64,000 nt of DNA from NCBI GenBank assembly GCA_958510875.1, contig OY294070.1, positions 9,486,001 through 9,550,000 on the forward strand, given 5' to 3'. The notes beneath the pieces are model-generated. The model had not been told where the DNA came from and did no database searches. It saw only the letters and a program-made list of their open reading frames with translations. Within the stretch, counting starts at the first letter, position 1, and every line of letters starts with the position of its first letter. The DNA is from Endomychus coccineus (taxonomy: Eukaryota > Arthropoda > Insecta > Coleoptera > Endomychidae). The translations under genes were made by a program, and so were the position numbers. Of the stretch, positions 1 through 10,720 are shown piece after piece.

Positions 1-237
1 ACCAGTAGAGGCAATTGCGAAGGTTTAACAAGGCTAAGGTTCTCAACGATAAGAAAGGAAAAACCACAACCCCCCCATTATATGGGGGACCTAAGATCTG
101 GCCTACGGAGTCTAGTAATAAAGTCGGATCTAGACAGAGAACTCTAACATAACAATAGGGCATACACAATAGATCTGAAGAGGTCGCACGGTGGTGAGGC
201 TCCTAGCCCACAAGCCCCATAAAACTATAAAAGTAAT

Positions 238-498
238 GTGGTTAGTATCCCACGAGTTTGTTTTGGTTTCTACACAGATTTATCTTTTGAAGATCAAACC
301 ATTACAAATGACAATATAAAGTGTCGAGATTTTCTCTACCAAATCGATCCGTTAAATGAAGCTTTTTATAAATATACAGTTTCTCTCAATTTTTCTGAAT
401 GTATCGTGATTGATTGGGATATTAATGATCTTCGATTTGTCATTCGTTATGATAAGTATATCCAGGAAGAATACAAGTTGGTTAAGGATTTTTATTAA
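238..498 (+). other. Unrecognised open frame, no ATG start
   Basis: An 86-codon open frame with no in-frame ATG; its first codon is GTG. The product is rich in aromatic and acidic residues (for example CFGFYTDLSFED near the start) and resembles no family I know. It could be an exon end or a relic of a mobile element. Flanks 1-237 and 499-830 show no recognisable gene; 1-237 is somewhat richer in G+C than what follows. Confidence 0.2.
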
Positions 499-831
499 CT
501 ATTAATTGCCTATGTAAATTGAAAAAAATCGCATTCGCAATCTTGTGTTTAAAGGAAATTTGGAAGAGTGACACCTCTCTAATGAAATATTTGCAATAAA
601 CAGACTCAACCATTATAGTTTATTAGTAAAAATCGAAATTTAGTCCAAGCATTTAAGGAGGAGAATCGACGGTTTTTGTCCGAATTTTAGCGAGTTCTAA
701 TTTTGGTCTATTCTTATGTATTTTGACACGCTGAACACGATGGTGTAGTTTAAACTGTGCTCGAAAAACTATGTCAATTTTTTGAACCCAAAAATAGCCA
801 TTTTTTGATATTTTGCGTTTTCAGACAAATT

Positions 832-2218
832 TATGGGTTGACGGGCAATTCAAATGTTTCAATAAACCACTTGCTTCACTGATAGTAACTAAATCCATCC
901 CATCTTTGTCAATAATTTTGTCTAAACGTTCTTTGAAAGAATCCTGGTGTTCAAATAATGTGTTCACAGTTCGACTTTTGAAAATCCAGCGTGTATGAAT
1001 AGCGCGTGGTTATCTACGTTTGATTATTTCATCAAGAAGTACCATTCGTTTTGGTGATCGAGAAGAAAAAGTTTGAAAATGACTACAAATTTGCATAGAA
1101 AATGACTACAAATTTGCATATAAAATGTTCACTTTTTTATTGCACTGTGCCGCTCGTGCAATAATTAAATTAAATTGTAAGAGTGAATATAATGTGCATG
1201 TGGAAATGTTCTTTTGATAATGACTTGGACACGATTTGTCTTACCACTCATCACTGACGCCCCATCGTAACTTTGAGCGACTAGTTTATTGTTATCAGAC
1301 ACAGAAGGAGAATTTAAAATAGTTTGCAATAATTCATTCAGCAAATGTTTTTGCTAACACATCAACATTGTGTGTGTCCATTCGGCTTAAGAAACACCAA
1401 AAGCATTCAAAAATTCGTCCATTAAACACGTATCGAAGAATAACAACCATTTGCTGATGATTAGAGGTGTCTGTAGTTTCATCGGCCTCCAAAGCAATGA
1501 AATTAGCAGATTTAATTCCTACTTCCTACTTAAATTTGCAACATTGCATCTACCAATTTTTGAGACGCCTTTAAACACTTGTGAACCTGAACCGTTCATA
1601 TGTATTGCAAGCACAGCACTAATTCAGCTGCAAAGTTGATTAAGCCTACATACATACCTGGATTTTCCGACGTCAATGTCTTATTATGGCTTCGTAACGC
1701 CAATTCAAAGGCTCCGCAATATTTTGTACACATAATTAACCGCCGTAAAATATGAAGATTTTTATCCACAACTTCGTTGTACTTGATTTTATGTCGCAAA
1801 TAGGCACTGTCTAACTGTTCACGTATGTCCACTTTGCATACACTAGAATCCATGCATGCATTCATGTGAGAAACGGAATTTTCGTATTCCTTTGCCCTCT
1901 CTGCGATGTGTTTTGAATCATTCAACCCTTGTTTATCCCACGCACTAACCGCTTTCTTAAAAATTAGGCACATAAAACATAAAAGTTTATTTGTTACTAG
2001 ACATCCACACACCCACTCATATTTTTCATGGATATTCTTGTTGAATAATCTATTGTAAGTTCGGGTTTTACTTGTAGAAGTGTATTTATTTGAAGATCAG
2101 GGATAGGCATTCCTTTCTTTTTAATTAAAAGTTTTTCCTCAAATGATAGAGGGTCTTTTGAAAGATTATGCACACAATTAACTTCCATCATAGATAATAG
2201 ACACACTTCAGACTTCAC
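832..2218 (-). mobile_element. Decayed hAT transposase, ZMYM1-like type
   Basis: Read on the minus strand, separate pieces follow the order of a ZMYM1-like hAT transposase. The N-terminal piece (2218-2000) has KDPLSFEEKL and MPIPDLQI. Next comes a zinc-finger-like stretch with CLIFKKAVSAWDKQG and SENPGMYVGLINFAAEL (2012-1596). The core piece (about 1500-1200) has EADETTDTSNHQQMVV and AQSYDGASVMSGKTNRVQ. A C-terminal piece (about 960-840) has FEHQDSFKERLDKIIDKDG. Stops and frameshifts separate the pieces, so it is inactive. Terminal repeats were not identified, so the limits are those of the recognisable protein. The 21-bp direct repeat at about 1076-1125 lies inside it. Confidence 0.75.
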
Positions 2219-2264
2219 GTCTTTGAATTGAATTCACACACTGTACACTAAGAAGGCCGGGCGT

Positions 2265-2589
2265 TTACTGGAGACACGATGCTTTGTGCCCAAAACCGAC
2301 GGTATAAGCGCATATGGCGCAGATAAGCGTACTCAGCCGAGTCATACTTGAAATAGGTACACTAGAACGTTCACCGGAACATAGTTTTGAGCGCTTATCT
2401 TGGTGGTTGGGTGAGTACGTGCCCTTGTGCCCTTTAGTACCACCCACCACTGATAGAATGACTATCAAATTGCTTGAACACTTGAAGGGTTGAGTAAAAT
2501 GGAGGAATGGTGGGAGTTTCACTATAAAATTTGTTACAACAAAGCGATCTAGGCATTTTATATTAAAGTGGATAACAAATTGAAAAATT
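2265..2589. other. Unassigned sequence between hAT and mariner relics
   Basis: A minus-strand open frame runs through here but matches nothing I know. It continues out of the mariner relic in a different frame, so it is probably a shadow across the junction where the mariner lost its 3' end. Confidence 0.3.
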
Positions 2590-3403
2590 TCAGAATAGCG
2601 CTTTGACATCATCGTTGGAGCCAAATTTCTTTCCGCCGAGACATTTCTTCAAGCTTGGAAATAGATAAAAATCGCAGGGGGCCAAATCTGGAGAATATGG
2701 TGGATGACGAACAAATTCGTAGCACAATTCAGTCAATTTTGCCGTTTTGACTGCGGACCTGTGCGCTGGTGCGTTGTCCTGGTGGAAAAGCACTTTTTTC
2801 TTTACCAAATGCGACCGCTTTTCCTCCAAATCGGCGTCTAATCGATCCGACAGCTGGTGATCGTTTTGCCCTTTTCTAGATAATCGATATGGAGGATACC
2901 GTGTGGATCCCAAAAAACTGTCGACACGATTTGTTGGCCGATAAACCCACTTTGGCATTTTCGGCTTCGATTCGCCAGGACAAATCCACTGTTTCGATTG
3001 TTCTTTAGTCTCTGGTGTGTTGATGTGTTGTGATGAATCCATGTTTCGTCCATGGTTAAAAACAGAGCAAAAAGTCCTTCTTATCGCCCTTGAACATCGC
3101 CAAACACTCCTTTGAAGTTGTCACACGGTCACGCTTGTTGCCAACAGAGAGAAATGCACCACTGATCTGGAAGATGGCTTTGTCATATTCAAAAATGTAT
3201 GTCAAATATTCCGTACCCGTTCGGTTCAGATGCCCATAGCCTCAGCAATTTCGTGGACTTTAACTGGCCGTTCGTTCAATATCATTCCATGGATTTTATC
3301 CACGATTTCTGGCGTTGGACGACCAAAACGTTCGGTTATATGGGATTTTCGATTGTGGCGCCATCTGTTCTATTTTTCAGGAACTTTTTACCTTGCCTTT
3401 GTA
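2590..3403 (-). mobile_element. Mariner (DD34D) copy, 3'-truncated and frameshifted
   Basis: Minus-strand mariner transposase. Its 5' terminal repeat lies at about 3403-3370, reading GGCAAGGTAAAAAGTTCCTG, followed by the leader found in other copies here (AACAGATGGCGCCACAATCG). The catalytic blocks are visible in two frames: DETWIHHNT (3053-2838), then LFHQDNAPAHRS and HPPYSPDLAPCDFYLF (3042-2590). The similarity ends abruptly at about 2590, so the C-terminus and 3' repeat are missing. It belongs to the same family as the copies at 23262, 25183, 44893, 47918 and 49906. Confidence 0.85.
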
Positions 3404-3666
3404 ATTAATAAGGCTGCTTTGCTACAGGAGCAATTGCTTCCTCTTGAAATCCCCCCCCCCCTATATCCGGCGCCAGCTACGCTCACTCCGCTTTATTTAA
3501 AGAATGAACGTCTCCGTGAAAACATGGTTGGTTCACAAAAACAAGCTTTCCTCGATGGATACTGGAATAGTAGAATATAAGTGTCAAATAGCAATTTTGA
3601 TAATGTTATGTGAGAAGTTGTGTAATGTGGTTATATTCATTCATACTCTTTCAATTCGCAGGAAGA

Positions 3667-4701
3667 ATGCAGTCGATAGAAGAAGAATGTCTTAAGCAAC
3701 ACAACGTCTACAGACATAAGCATGACGTGCCACCATTGAAGTTAAACAAAACCCTTTCCGCCAATAGTCAAATATGGGCAGACCATCTTATCGAGAACGA
3801 TATTTTCAAGAAAAGCGGCAACCGTAAATATGGAGAAAGCATATACTCCAAGCAACTGACCTCTCAAGATTTTAGTTTCACCGGTCGGGAGGCCGTAGAT
3901 TTTTGGTACAACGCCATCAAATTCGACACTTACGGTGCCGAATCCAAAAGATTTGATATCATCCATTTCAAACACGTGATTTACAAGGACTACAAAGAAC
4001 TCGGTATAGGTTATGCAATGTACAACGATAAGATAGTGTTGGTGGCTCATTATCACCCACAAGTTCAGACGCAGATTATGATTAACCCCATAATGCGATA
4101 CTTCACAAAAAACGTTGACGTTAATGAGGAAACGTCTCCGCTTCTAGCGATCGCTGATTATTTCGTAGCTGGATTCCTCAAATCTTGCAACAAGTGCAGA
4201 GCTCTGCAAGGAAGTCCAATTTTGAACACGAGTCTAAACATGTGTCGACTGGCCGAAACAGTGGTGAAACGTTTAGCCGCTTCTGCAGACATTTCAAGAA
4301 CAAATTACCTGAAGAATGTATTATATATAACCTCGGAGGCGAATGTTTCTCATCCGGAAGCTGACAAAATAGTCGATGATTTTTACAAGAGTTTCATCGA
4401 CCAAAAACCGGATAATATAGAAGGGATAATGCACGAAAAATTCAAAGATTTCGTATGTGTAAACAACAAGTTTCTTGGAGTTGGTACTGCAACCATAGAT
4501 GATAAATTTCACGTAGCGGCCATATTTTCACCTGAAGATGGTTTCGATGTTGAGGCCTTGGAAAAATATCTGAATTGTCTGACTGACAAGAATTGTACAT
4601 CAGTATCTTCCAAAAGAATGTTATTCAAGAAGGCACACGATAGTGAAGAATCGACATCAGCTTCCATGACATATGAGGTTAGTGAGATACTGAGTGTCTA
4701 A
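3667..4701 (+). CDS. Tandem CAP-domain (GAPR-1-like) protein
   Basis: A 344-residue product with two CAP (SCP/TAPS) domains. Domain 1 (about 6-145) is well kept: CLKQHNVYRHKHDVPPLKLN at its start, YGESIY for the GEN-type box, DFWYNAI, and FKHVIYKDYKELGIGYA followed by AHYHP. These match GAPR-1-like proteins, which associate with membranes or the secretory system. Domain 2 (about 165-310) is degenerate: it keeps the LGVGTAT and AIFSP strands but has lost HNxYR. I chose ATG 3667 because it sits where GAPR-1-like proteins begin. It also lies 6 bp after a good acceptor (pyrimidine tract, AG at 3660-3661), so a 5' untranslated exon is likely. An in-frame ATG at 3625 would add a short hydrophobic leader but overlaps the acceptor. 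The tail (about 310-344) is Ser/Glu-rich. Its function is not known. Confidence 0.85.
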   Translation: MQSIEEECLKQHNVYRHKHDVPPLKLNKTLSANSQIWADHLIENDIFKKSGNRKYGESIYSKQLTSQDFSFTGREAVDFWYNAIKFDTYGAESKRFDIIHFKHVIYKDYKELGIGYAMYNDKIVLVAHYHPQVQTQIMINPIMRYFTKNVDVNEETSPLLAIADYFVAGFLKSCNKCRALQGSPILNTSLNMCRLAETVVKRLAASADISRTNYLKNVLYITSEANVSHPEADKIVDDFYKSFIDQKPDNIEGIMHEKFKDFVCVNNKFLGVGTATIDDKFHVAAIFSPEDGFDVEALEKYLNCLTDKNCTSVSSKRMLFKKAHDSEESTSASMTYEVSEILSV

Positions 4702-4818
4702 GATGACGAAATAAGTAAAAAAATAGAGTACCATTTCATTTTTGAATTCTCTTTTTCTTAACAAATGTTTGTTGTTGCTGTAGTAGCTTTTAATATTGAA
4801 TAGGGTTAAAAATGCAAT

Positions 4819-5603
4819 TACGGAAAAATAGGACGAGGTTCGTAAAAATTTGATACAGGTTAACGACATCGAAAAAATGGTGTCTTATGATGAGAATAAT
4901 AAAATCCTGAAATTTCTATTATTAATATTGGGTGAAACCATGTCAAACCTTCAAAAAACTGGTTTTTGCCCTTTTTTAGGTCAGTTTTGGTATTTTATAG
5001 TTCTTACACCCTTTAGGTTTACGGCTCAGGTTTGAAATTGGTACCCTTTTATTGTTGGTATTTGAGGAACCTTCAGTACAAATTTCGTGAAATTCAGTTA
5101 ACCCCCCTCCTGGAATATATATATAAATACGTTTTTTGTAGCAAAACTTCAAATTGAGCTATTTTGGCCAAATTGCAACCAAATTGGATAAAATTTGTGT
5201 AAAAACTAGGTCGTAGCAGTCACAATAAGTGTTCCAAATATGGGTGAAAAATATTGGATAGTTTTGCTTAAAATTCAAATTTGGCCAATTTGGCCAATAT
5301 ATATATATTCCAAGAGGGGGGTCAACGGAATGTCACGAAATTTGGACTGAAGGTTCCTCAAATATCAACAATGAAAGGGTACTAATTTAAAATCTTATTC
5401 AGAAGTTTAAAGGCACAAAAAGAATGAAACTCCAAAACTGACCTAAGAAAATGGCAAAAAACAGTTTTTTGAAGGTTAGACATGGTTCCACCAAATATTG
5501 GTAATAGAAATTTCAGAATCTTATTATTTTTATCATAAGACACCTTTTTTCCAGGTCGCTGACCTCTATCAAATTTTTACGAACCTCCTCCTATTTTTCC
5601 GTA
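4819..5603. mobile_element. Palindromic foldback element, 785 bp
   Basis: Two inverted arms of about 300 bp face each other across a central spacer of roughly 180 bp. The left end reads TACGGAAAAATAGGACGAGG and the right end is its near-complement (CCTCCTATTTTTCCGTA). Landmarks recur inverted in both arms: the GGAACCTTCAGT segment, the CCCCCCTC run and the CTGACCTAA segment. It has no coding capacity. A related but decayed copy flanks the nested insertion at 9535-10503. Confidence 0.85.
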
Positions 5604-5689
5604 GATTGACTCCACTATTGTGTTTTAAAAGTGACAAACTTTCTTGAGAAATCGTCAAATGGTGTGACCTGTTTCAAAATATGTTCGGC

Positions 5690-5790
5690 TTATTTTCCTT
5701 TATATGGCCAAAATGTTCTTTACACCGAGTTAAAACGTTCTTTCTATTTTGACCCACATAGTATTAGTAGACGCGATCGATTTTGCTTTG
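5690..5790 (-). mobile_element. Penelope-like element fragment (GIY-YIG piece)
   Basis: The minus strand encodes YYVGQNRKN then CKEHFGH, the C-terminal GIY-YIG endonuclease signature of Penelope-like retroelements. A better preserved relative is at 21660-22350. It is only a fragment. The rest of 5604-6440 is AT-rich with nothing else recognised. An upstream exon of the TRPA gene might lie there but could not be picked out. Confidence 0.6.
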
Positions 5791-6450
5791 CAGTACATGA
5801 AATGCATTTCTTCCATTTCAGAAAATGTGTTACCTGCCAAAAATTTTGAAACACTTGGGTTTTCAAATAATAATGATCGCATTCACTAAATTTTTGCAAA
5901 CAAAGTTATGACAAAAATGAAAGTTAAGTCTACGTGATAGCTATTGACAGCCAAATTGAGTTGTCACCTTGAAGTTTCAAAGCCACCTTTGAACTATTAA
6001 CTATTTTTTTTCTGTTGATTTGATTTATTTATTCTTTCAAATAAGAGACTGCACGTCCATTTTCACATCGATTTTTGTCGAAAATTGATCGATTGACATC
6101 ATTTTTCAAAGATACCTTTTTGAAGCAAAATTGAACCAAAAAACTATTAAAACGGAAAAAATGATGCGATCAAAAGGCAGAAAATGTATTGCAGGTCCTC
6201 CGTAGCGCTGCCCCTGGTGAAAAATGTTCGGAAATTATAAAGTTTGGCATTAAGAATTTTCAGACTCCCTGTATAGAGTTCTACGTACAGCTTCGTAGGC
6301 ACTTTTTTCTCCGATATGTTGTCTGTCTTCCATTCAGAACACAAATCCTGAAGTTCAATTTGGATGAACTTTCATAAGTTCACGCTTTGAATGTCACAAT
6401 ATGAAAATCCCGATGAATGACAGAATCAAACGTTAGCGTTTTTGTTTCAG

Positions 6451-8976
6451 GATTTAGTCGAACGCTACACTGGCCAACTAAACACGGTACAAGACATATC
6501 GCTCGATTGTATACTGAAAAATGAAACTCAAGCGATTAAAATACTGGCAGCTCGTGACAAGACCATCATCACCAACGAATGTACCGGTAGCGAAGGATGT
6601 ACGTCCATTTTACACAGAGCTATATCCGATGCAAACGTGAAAAGAAAAACCATAAAAACTCTTCTGGATTTAGGAGCAGATCCTTGCCAAATCTGCATTC
6701 ATGGCAATGAAGCTATACATGTTGCTGCTAAGCAAACCAGAAGCGATTTATTAGAATTGATCATCAATCATAATGCAGACACTGTGAATAGAATGTCAAA
6801 AGGAGACAATCCTTTGCATATATTAATCAAATATGGCAACTACGAGAACAGAGAGGAGTTTATAAATTGTGTCAAGATCCTCGTCCAAGCCAAAGTGGAC
6901 GTCAATAAGTTGGACAATGAGAATAAGTCTCCCATTTTCAATGCAGCAGAAAGAGCTTACTCGGATGTCATCGAAGAACTTTTTCTAAGCTCTGACACTA
7001 TCGACATAGATGGAACTGAAAAATGTGGACTAACAGCCAGAGAACTAATAATGCAACAAAAACTTCTGCCCCATAGGAAACTTCCAAACCACGTCCTTTT
7101 CAAATATATTGAAAACAATATGCAACATGCTTTCGTCACGTACAACAAGGGTGACATCAGCAAATACAAAAACTTAAAGAACGCATCAGAATCCCACACT
7201 TTGCTACAATTGGGTTGCGAGAGAGGCGTCGAAAAAATCGTTTTTCATCTCGTATCGAACGAAGCCGATTTACAAATGGTCACAACCAGAACCAAAGAAA
7301 CTCCATTGGAACTGGCCGCTCTATACGATCATTACCGAATCGTGGAACTCCTATTGGAACAAAAACGCAAAACGTCCCAGTCTTTCTGTATACCCAGTTC
7401 GATAATCACCGAGTTGCTCAAAAAAATCAGAGAAGGCGATACGGAAACCATCTTTTACAAGCTGTTGAATCGCACGGAATCGGATTTGAATTCGGGCAAT
7501 GACGATCTGCAAACGCCATTGCACATCGCAGTCTACGCAGCTCAACCTGATCATATACTGGCGTTATTGAGACGCGGCGCTTCGTTGGCGTGTAAAGACA
7601 AATGGAACAGTATGCCCATAGAGAGGATCGACCCGGAGGTGTTGAGCAAACATCTCGATAATTGCATCGAGTTTTGCCCGCGCAATCGCAATACGATCTT
7701 TGTCACATACAAAACGATCCTGTTGCCTCAAACCAAGGGTCAAAGTTACATAGAACTGGAAAACGACGATGCCGATAGGGATTTATTGGATCGAATCGTG
7801 GAAACTGATGCCATCACCCACTTGTGTCATTCTAATAATCTGAAGAAGCTCGTCGTGCATCCTGCTATAGCGAATTTCATCCTCTACAAATGGAATAGGA
7901 TACGCCGCTTCGTTTACGTCAATATCGTATTCTCCTTGCTATTCTGGTTATCGTTGATCTTCCACGTATTAAGTTTGTATTTCTACAATAATTCTTTCCA
8001 GGGTGTGATACGTGTAGATTATTATTTCCTCCTCGTAATGTGGAGTTTATTGTTACTGCGAGAACTGTTCCAAATTGTATTGCAACGGCGGAAATATATC
8101 AACGATTTCGAGAATTATATTGAAGCCGTTACCATGGTGACTGTTGCTGCAATTTTAATTCAGTGGAATGAAGATATGTATGTTCTGAAGGAATTATGTG
8201 CTGTGTCAATATTATCGACATCTTTTAGTCTGTTATTGATGCTTGGAGACATTCCCATCATGTCTACCAAAATCGCTATATTCAGAATAGTGTTTTGGAA
8301 TTTCTTCATTTTCTTAGGGTCCTATTCTTTACTGATCTTTGCGTTCGCGCTGAATTTCTTCCTGGTGTTCAGCAATCCGGAGGTGACGCTCGATGGGGAT
8401 ACCATTGAAGGTGACTCCTTCAGAACACTAGGCTTGACTGTCTTCAAAACGTTGATAATGTTAACTGGAGAATTCGACGCCGGTTCTTTGGACTTTTCGT
8501 CCTTCCCCATCCTCAGCAGACTCATGTTCATGCTCTTCGTGTTGATAATAGCGGTCAATTTGCTGAATCTGTTGAACGGTTTGGCGGTTAGCGATATCCA
8601 AAAGATCGAGAACGACGCCGAATGTACCGCGTTGCTGGCCCGAGCTAAGTTCGTGTTTGCCGTGGAAAAGGCCATAATCTATAAGCTGTGCATCATAAGA
8701 CGCATCATCAGATCTTGCACGAATGCCAAGTATCCGATTTGTGCGATTTTCGAAATAAAAAATCCCGATAAGCTGCACTTGCTCTCGCGGGAGTTCGAAG
8801 GAAGAGCGAGAAAAGCGATAGAGAGAAATAGGAGGTATACGAAGAACATGAATCAAATGGAGAGAATTAAATGTATTGAATTGGAGCAGGTTCACACTCA
8901 CGAAACACTTTGGTATATTAAAAAGTTACTGATGCAGATGCAAGAATCTGACCAGAAACGTAATGAAGTATGTTGA
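6451..8976 (+). CDS. pain: Painless-like TRPA cation channel, large exon
   Basis: One exon of 841 codons plus stop; the frame is fully open. It starts after an acceptor (TTTGTTTCAG ends at 6450) in phase 0, so the initiator ATG must be in an upstream exon I could not locate. Numbering from the exon start, about 40-420 holds ankyrin repeats (for example GNEAIHVAAK, TPLELAALYDHYRIVELLLE, TPLHIAVYA). Six membrane segments follow at about 486-511, 524-544, 556-572, 581-603, 608-640 and 687-716. The pore loop at about 660-683 contains IMLTGEFDAGS. S6 ends NLLNLLNGLAVSDI, the form typical of insect Painless rather than TRPA1 or Pyrexia. A basic, helical C-terminus follows. Painless channels act in nociception, heat and chemical avoidance; that role is inferred from the family. 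Confidence 0.9.
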   Translation, partial: DLVERYTGQLNTVQDISLDCILKNETQAIKILAARDKTIITNECTGSEGCTSILHRAISDANVKRKTIKTLLDLGADPCQICIHGNEAIHVAAKQTRSDLLELIINHNADTVNRMSKGDNPLHILIKYGNYENREEFINCVKILVQAKVDVNKLDNENKSPIFNAAERAYSDVIEELFLSSDTIDIDGTEKCGLTARELIMQQKLLPHRKLPNHVLFKYIENNMQHAFVTYNKGDISKYKNLKNASESHTLLQLGCERGVEKIVFHLVSNEADLQMVTTRTKETPLELAALYDHYRIVELLLEQKRKTSQSFCIPSSIITELLKKIREGDTETIFYKLLNRTESDLNSGNDDLQTPLHIAVYAAQPDHILALLRRGASLACKDKWNSMPIERIDPEVLSKHLDNCIEFCPRNRNTIFVTYKTILLPQTKGQSYIELENDDADRDLLDRIVETDAITHLCHSNNLKKLVVHPAIANFILYKWNRIRRFVYVNIVFSLLFWLSLIFHVLSLYFYNNSFQGVIRVDYYFLLVMWSLLLLRELFQIVLQRRKYINDFENYIEAVTMVTVAAILIQWNEDMYVLKELCAVSILSTSFSLLLMLGDIPIMSTKIAIFRIVFWNFFIFLGSYSLLIFAFALNFFLVFSNPEVTLDGDTIEGDSFRTLGLTVFKTLIMLTGEFDAGSLDFSSFPILSRLMFMLFVLIIAVNLLNLLNGLAVSDIQKIENDAECTALLARAKFVFAVEKAIIYKLCIIRRIIRSCTNAKYPICAIFEIKNPDKLHLLSREFEGRARKAIERNRRYTKNMNQMERIKCIELEQVHTHETLWYIKKLLMQMQESDQKRNEVC

Positions 8977-9059
8977 CAGCCACTGTATGAAAAATGTGTA
9001 CACAGTACTAGGCTCAAGTGTTAGCAAGGATAATATAACAATGTAAGTTCTATTATTAA

Positions 9060-9190
9060 GAAACAATCACGTTTAAACTAAATTATGAATCAAAATGTTC
9101 AAAATGCCTGTTCAAATACTATTTCAAGATTATAATGCAAACCCTCAGCTGGAGATGAATCGGAATTTAATAAATTGATTTTTCGTTTAT
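9060..9190 (-). mobile_element. Penelope-like 3' tail fragment
   Basis: This stretch matches 21720-21810 (CCCTCAGCTGGAGATGAATC against CCCTCAGCTGAAGATGAATC), which lies in the tail of a Penelope-like element. The AATAAA at 9169-9174 falls inside it, so if it serves as the TRPA poly(A) signal, that signal came from a retroelement. Confidence 0.5.
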
Positions 9191-9229
9191 ATATTTCCAT
9201 CCCTTTTAAATTACCTAAACATTTTAGTG

Positions 9230-10720
9230 GAGTAAGCATGGAAAATGAGCGAAAATTTTTGGGCGGCCTAGGCACATGGAAAAAAAGTTTGTTTTGATGG
9301 TAATAACAATACCCTGAAATCGTTATGGTCTTGTTAAACCGAAAGTATCTCTAATTTCCAAAAAGTGGCTTTTTTGTTCTATTTTGGTCATTTTACGAGC
9401 TATTCCCTCAGTTTTAATTTTGTTTGAGTACTAGCTAAGATACAAAATTGAAACCCTTTCATTTTCAATGTTCAGAGAACCTCTTGTATAAATTTCGTGA
9501 TGATCGGTTCATCCCCCCTCTTGTAATATCTATGCCGGGATATCAAAAATTATCTTGGTCAAGGGTGGTTGTGGAATCTGAAACGCGTGTCTAACTTTAC
9601 GCTTGAAATAATTATGCCACTGTCACACTGACATCATCAATAACCTACAAATTTCATACCTATTTATTTCAGTTGTAAAACAATGATGAACTACAAATTT
9701 TGAGATAATTATGTGAACTTTGAACCTTTTCAGAGGTCGTGATAGCCACAATCCGGGTCAAAAACTGTTTTGAAATAGTTAATTTTCCGTAAATTGAATG
9801 ACATTCACGTGAGAAGCCCGTAGTACGCGAGTTAGAAAAGTGCAAACTGGTTGTACCTAATACGGCTTTACGACGACTTTTCGCGTGCCGTTTTCGCTCC
9901 ATGTAGTTAGATTTAGTATCGGACCGTGCCCGACGGCCCTTCTTTTTTCGATAAATGTCCATTAAATAGGAAAATTTAATTAAAACAGTTTGAGCTAATC
10001 TCAGATCTCAGCTACGCGCGTCTGACGTGCGACGTACCAAAGGGAATTTTCTCGCGACTAAAATATACACGAAGCGGGTAAAAGCTAGCGGCCCATAGCC
10101 AAAAAAACACTTTATCACAGCTGGCGCCGGTCGCACGGGGCAAGAAACGGCCCCAAATTAACAAGAACGAGGTGAAATGTATAAACTCTAACTTACGCGC
10201 AGCGAGCTCCTCGATGCATATGTCAAAATGATTTCGTTCGTAGCTAATTACATAGGACGTCTGGCGTTCATGCAATTATGTTTTTAGATAATTCGAACCT
10301 TCTAATTTCGATAAGCCACGTAAAAATCCCAGAGTCCAAAGCGCTAAAGACTTCTGAGTGTTACAATATTCGTATAAAATTGCGAAATTTCGCACTTTTA
10401 GAAACTTCAAATTAATTATGACATAATTATTTCAAACGTAAAGTAAGACACATGTTTTAGATTCCACAACCACCCTTGACCAAGATAATTTTTGATATCC
10501 CGGTACATATATGTTTTATTGAGAAAAAAACTAAATTAGGCTATTTTGGACAAATCTAAACCAAATTGAACGAAATTTGGTGTGAAGATAGTCCATATAA
10601 GTTACAAGCTACATACCAAATTTCATAACAAAATATGTAACATTTCCACCGGAATTCCACATTTAGTCCCAATTTAGATAATTTTCAAAACGCTGCCAAA
10701 TTTGCGCCAACGGTCGTAAG
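9230..10720. repeat. Old palindromic element split by a nested insertion
   Basis: The outer parts (about 9230-9534 and 10504-10720) are diverged relatives of the foldback element at 4819-5603. They share the AGAGAACCT to AAATTTCGTGA stretch, the CCCCCCTC run, and the CTATTTTGG to ACCAAATT stretch. The 969-bp TIR element sits between them. There is no coding capacity in the outer parts. Confidence 0.6.
9535..10503 (-). mobile_element. 969-bp TIR element, copy 1
   Basis: Terminal inverted repeats of about 90 bp begin CCGGGATATCAAAAATTATC at both ends. Copy 2 is flanked by TA; here the right flank is TA and the left is TG, a likely mutation. The inside is unlike the surroundings: it is CpG-rich and carries two minus-strand open frames. 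One (10275-10012) begins [18 protein letters not shown]. The other (9962-9669) begins MDIYRKKKGRRARSD and is strongly basic. Neither resembles a transposase, so it is probably non-autonomous. Other copies are at 43689-44641 and 63177 onward, with old inverted relics at about 26560-27200 and 51590-52225. Confidence 0.85.

Noticed and set aside
6442..6450. TTG at 6442 as the TRPA start
   Set aside because: It overlaps the pyrimidine tract and AG of a splice acceptor; the coding exon begins at 6451.
8461..8901. 146-codon minus-strand frame
   Set aside because: Antisense shadow of the TRPA pore and C-terminus.
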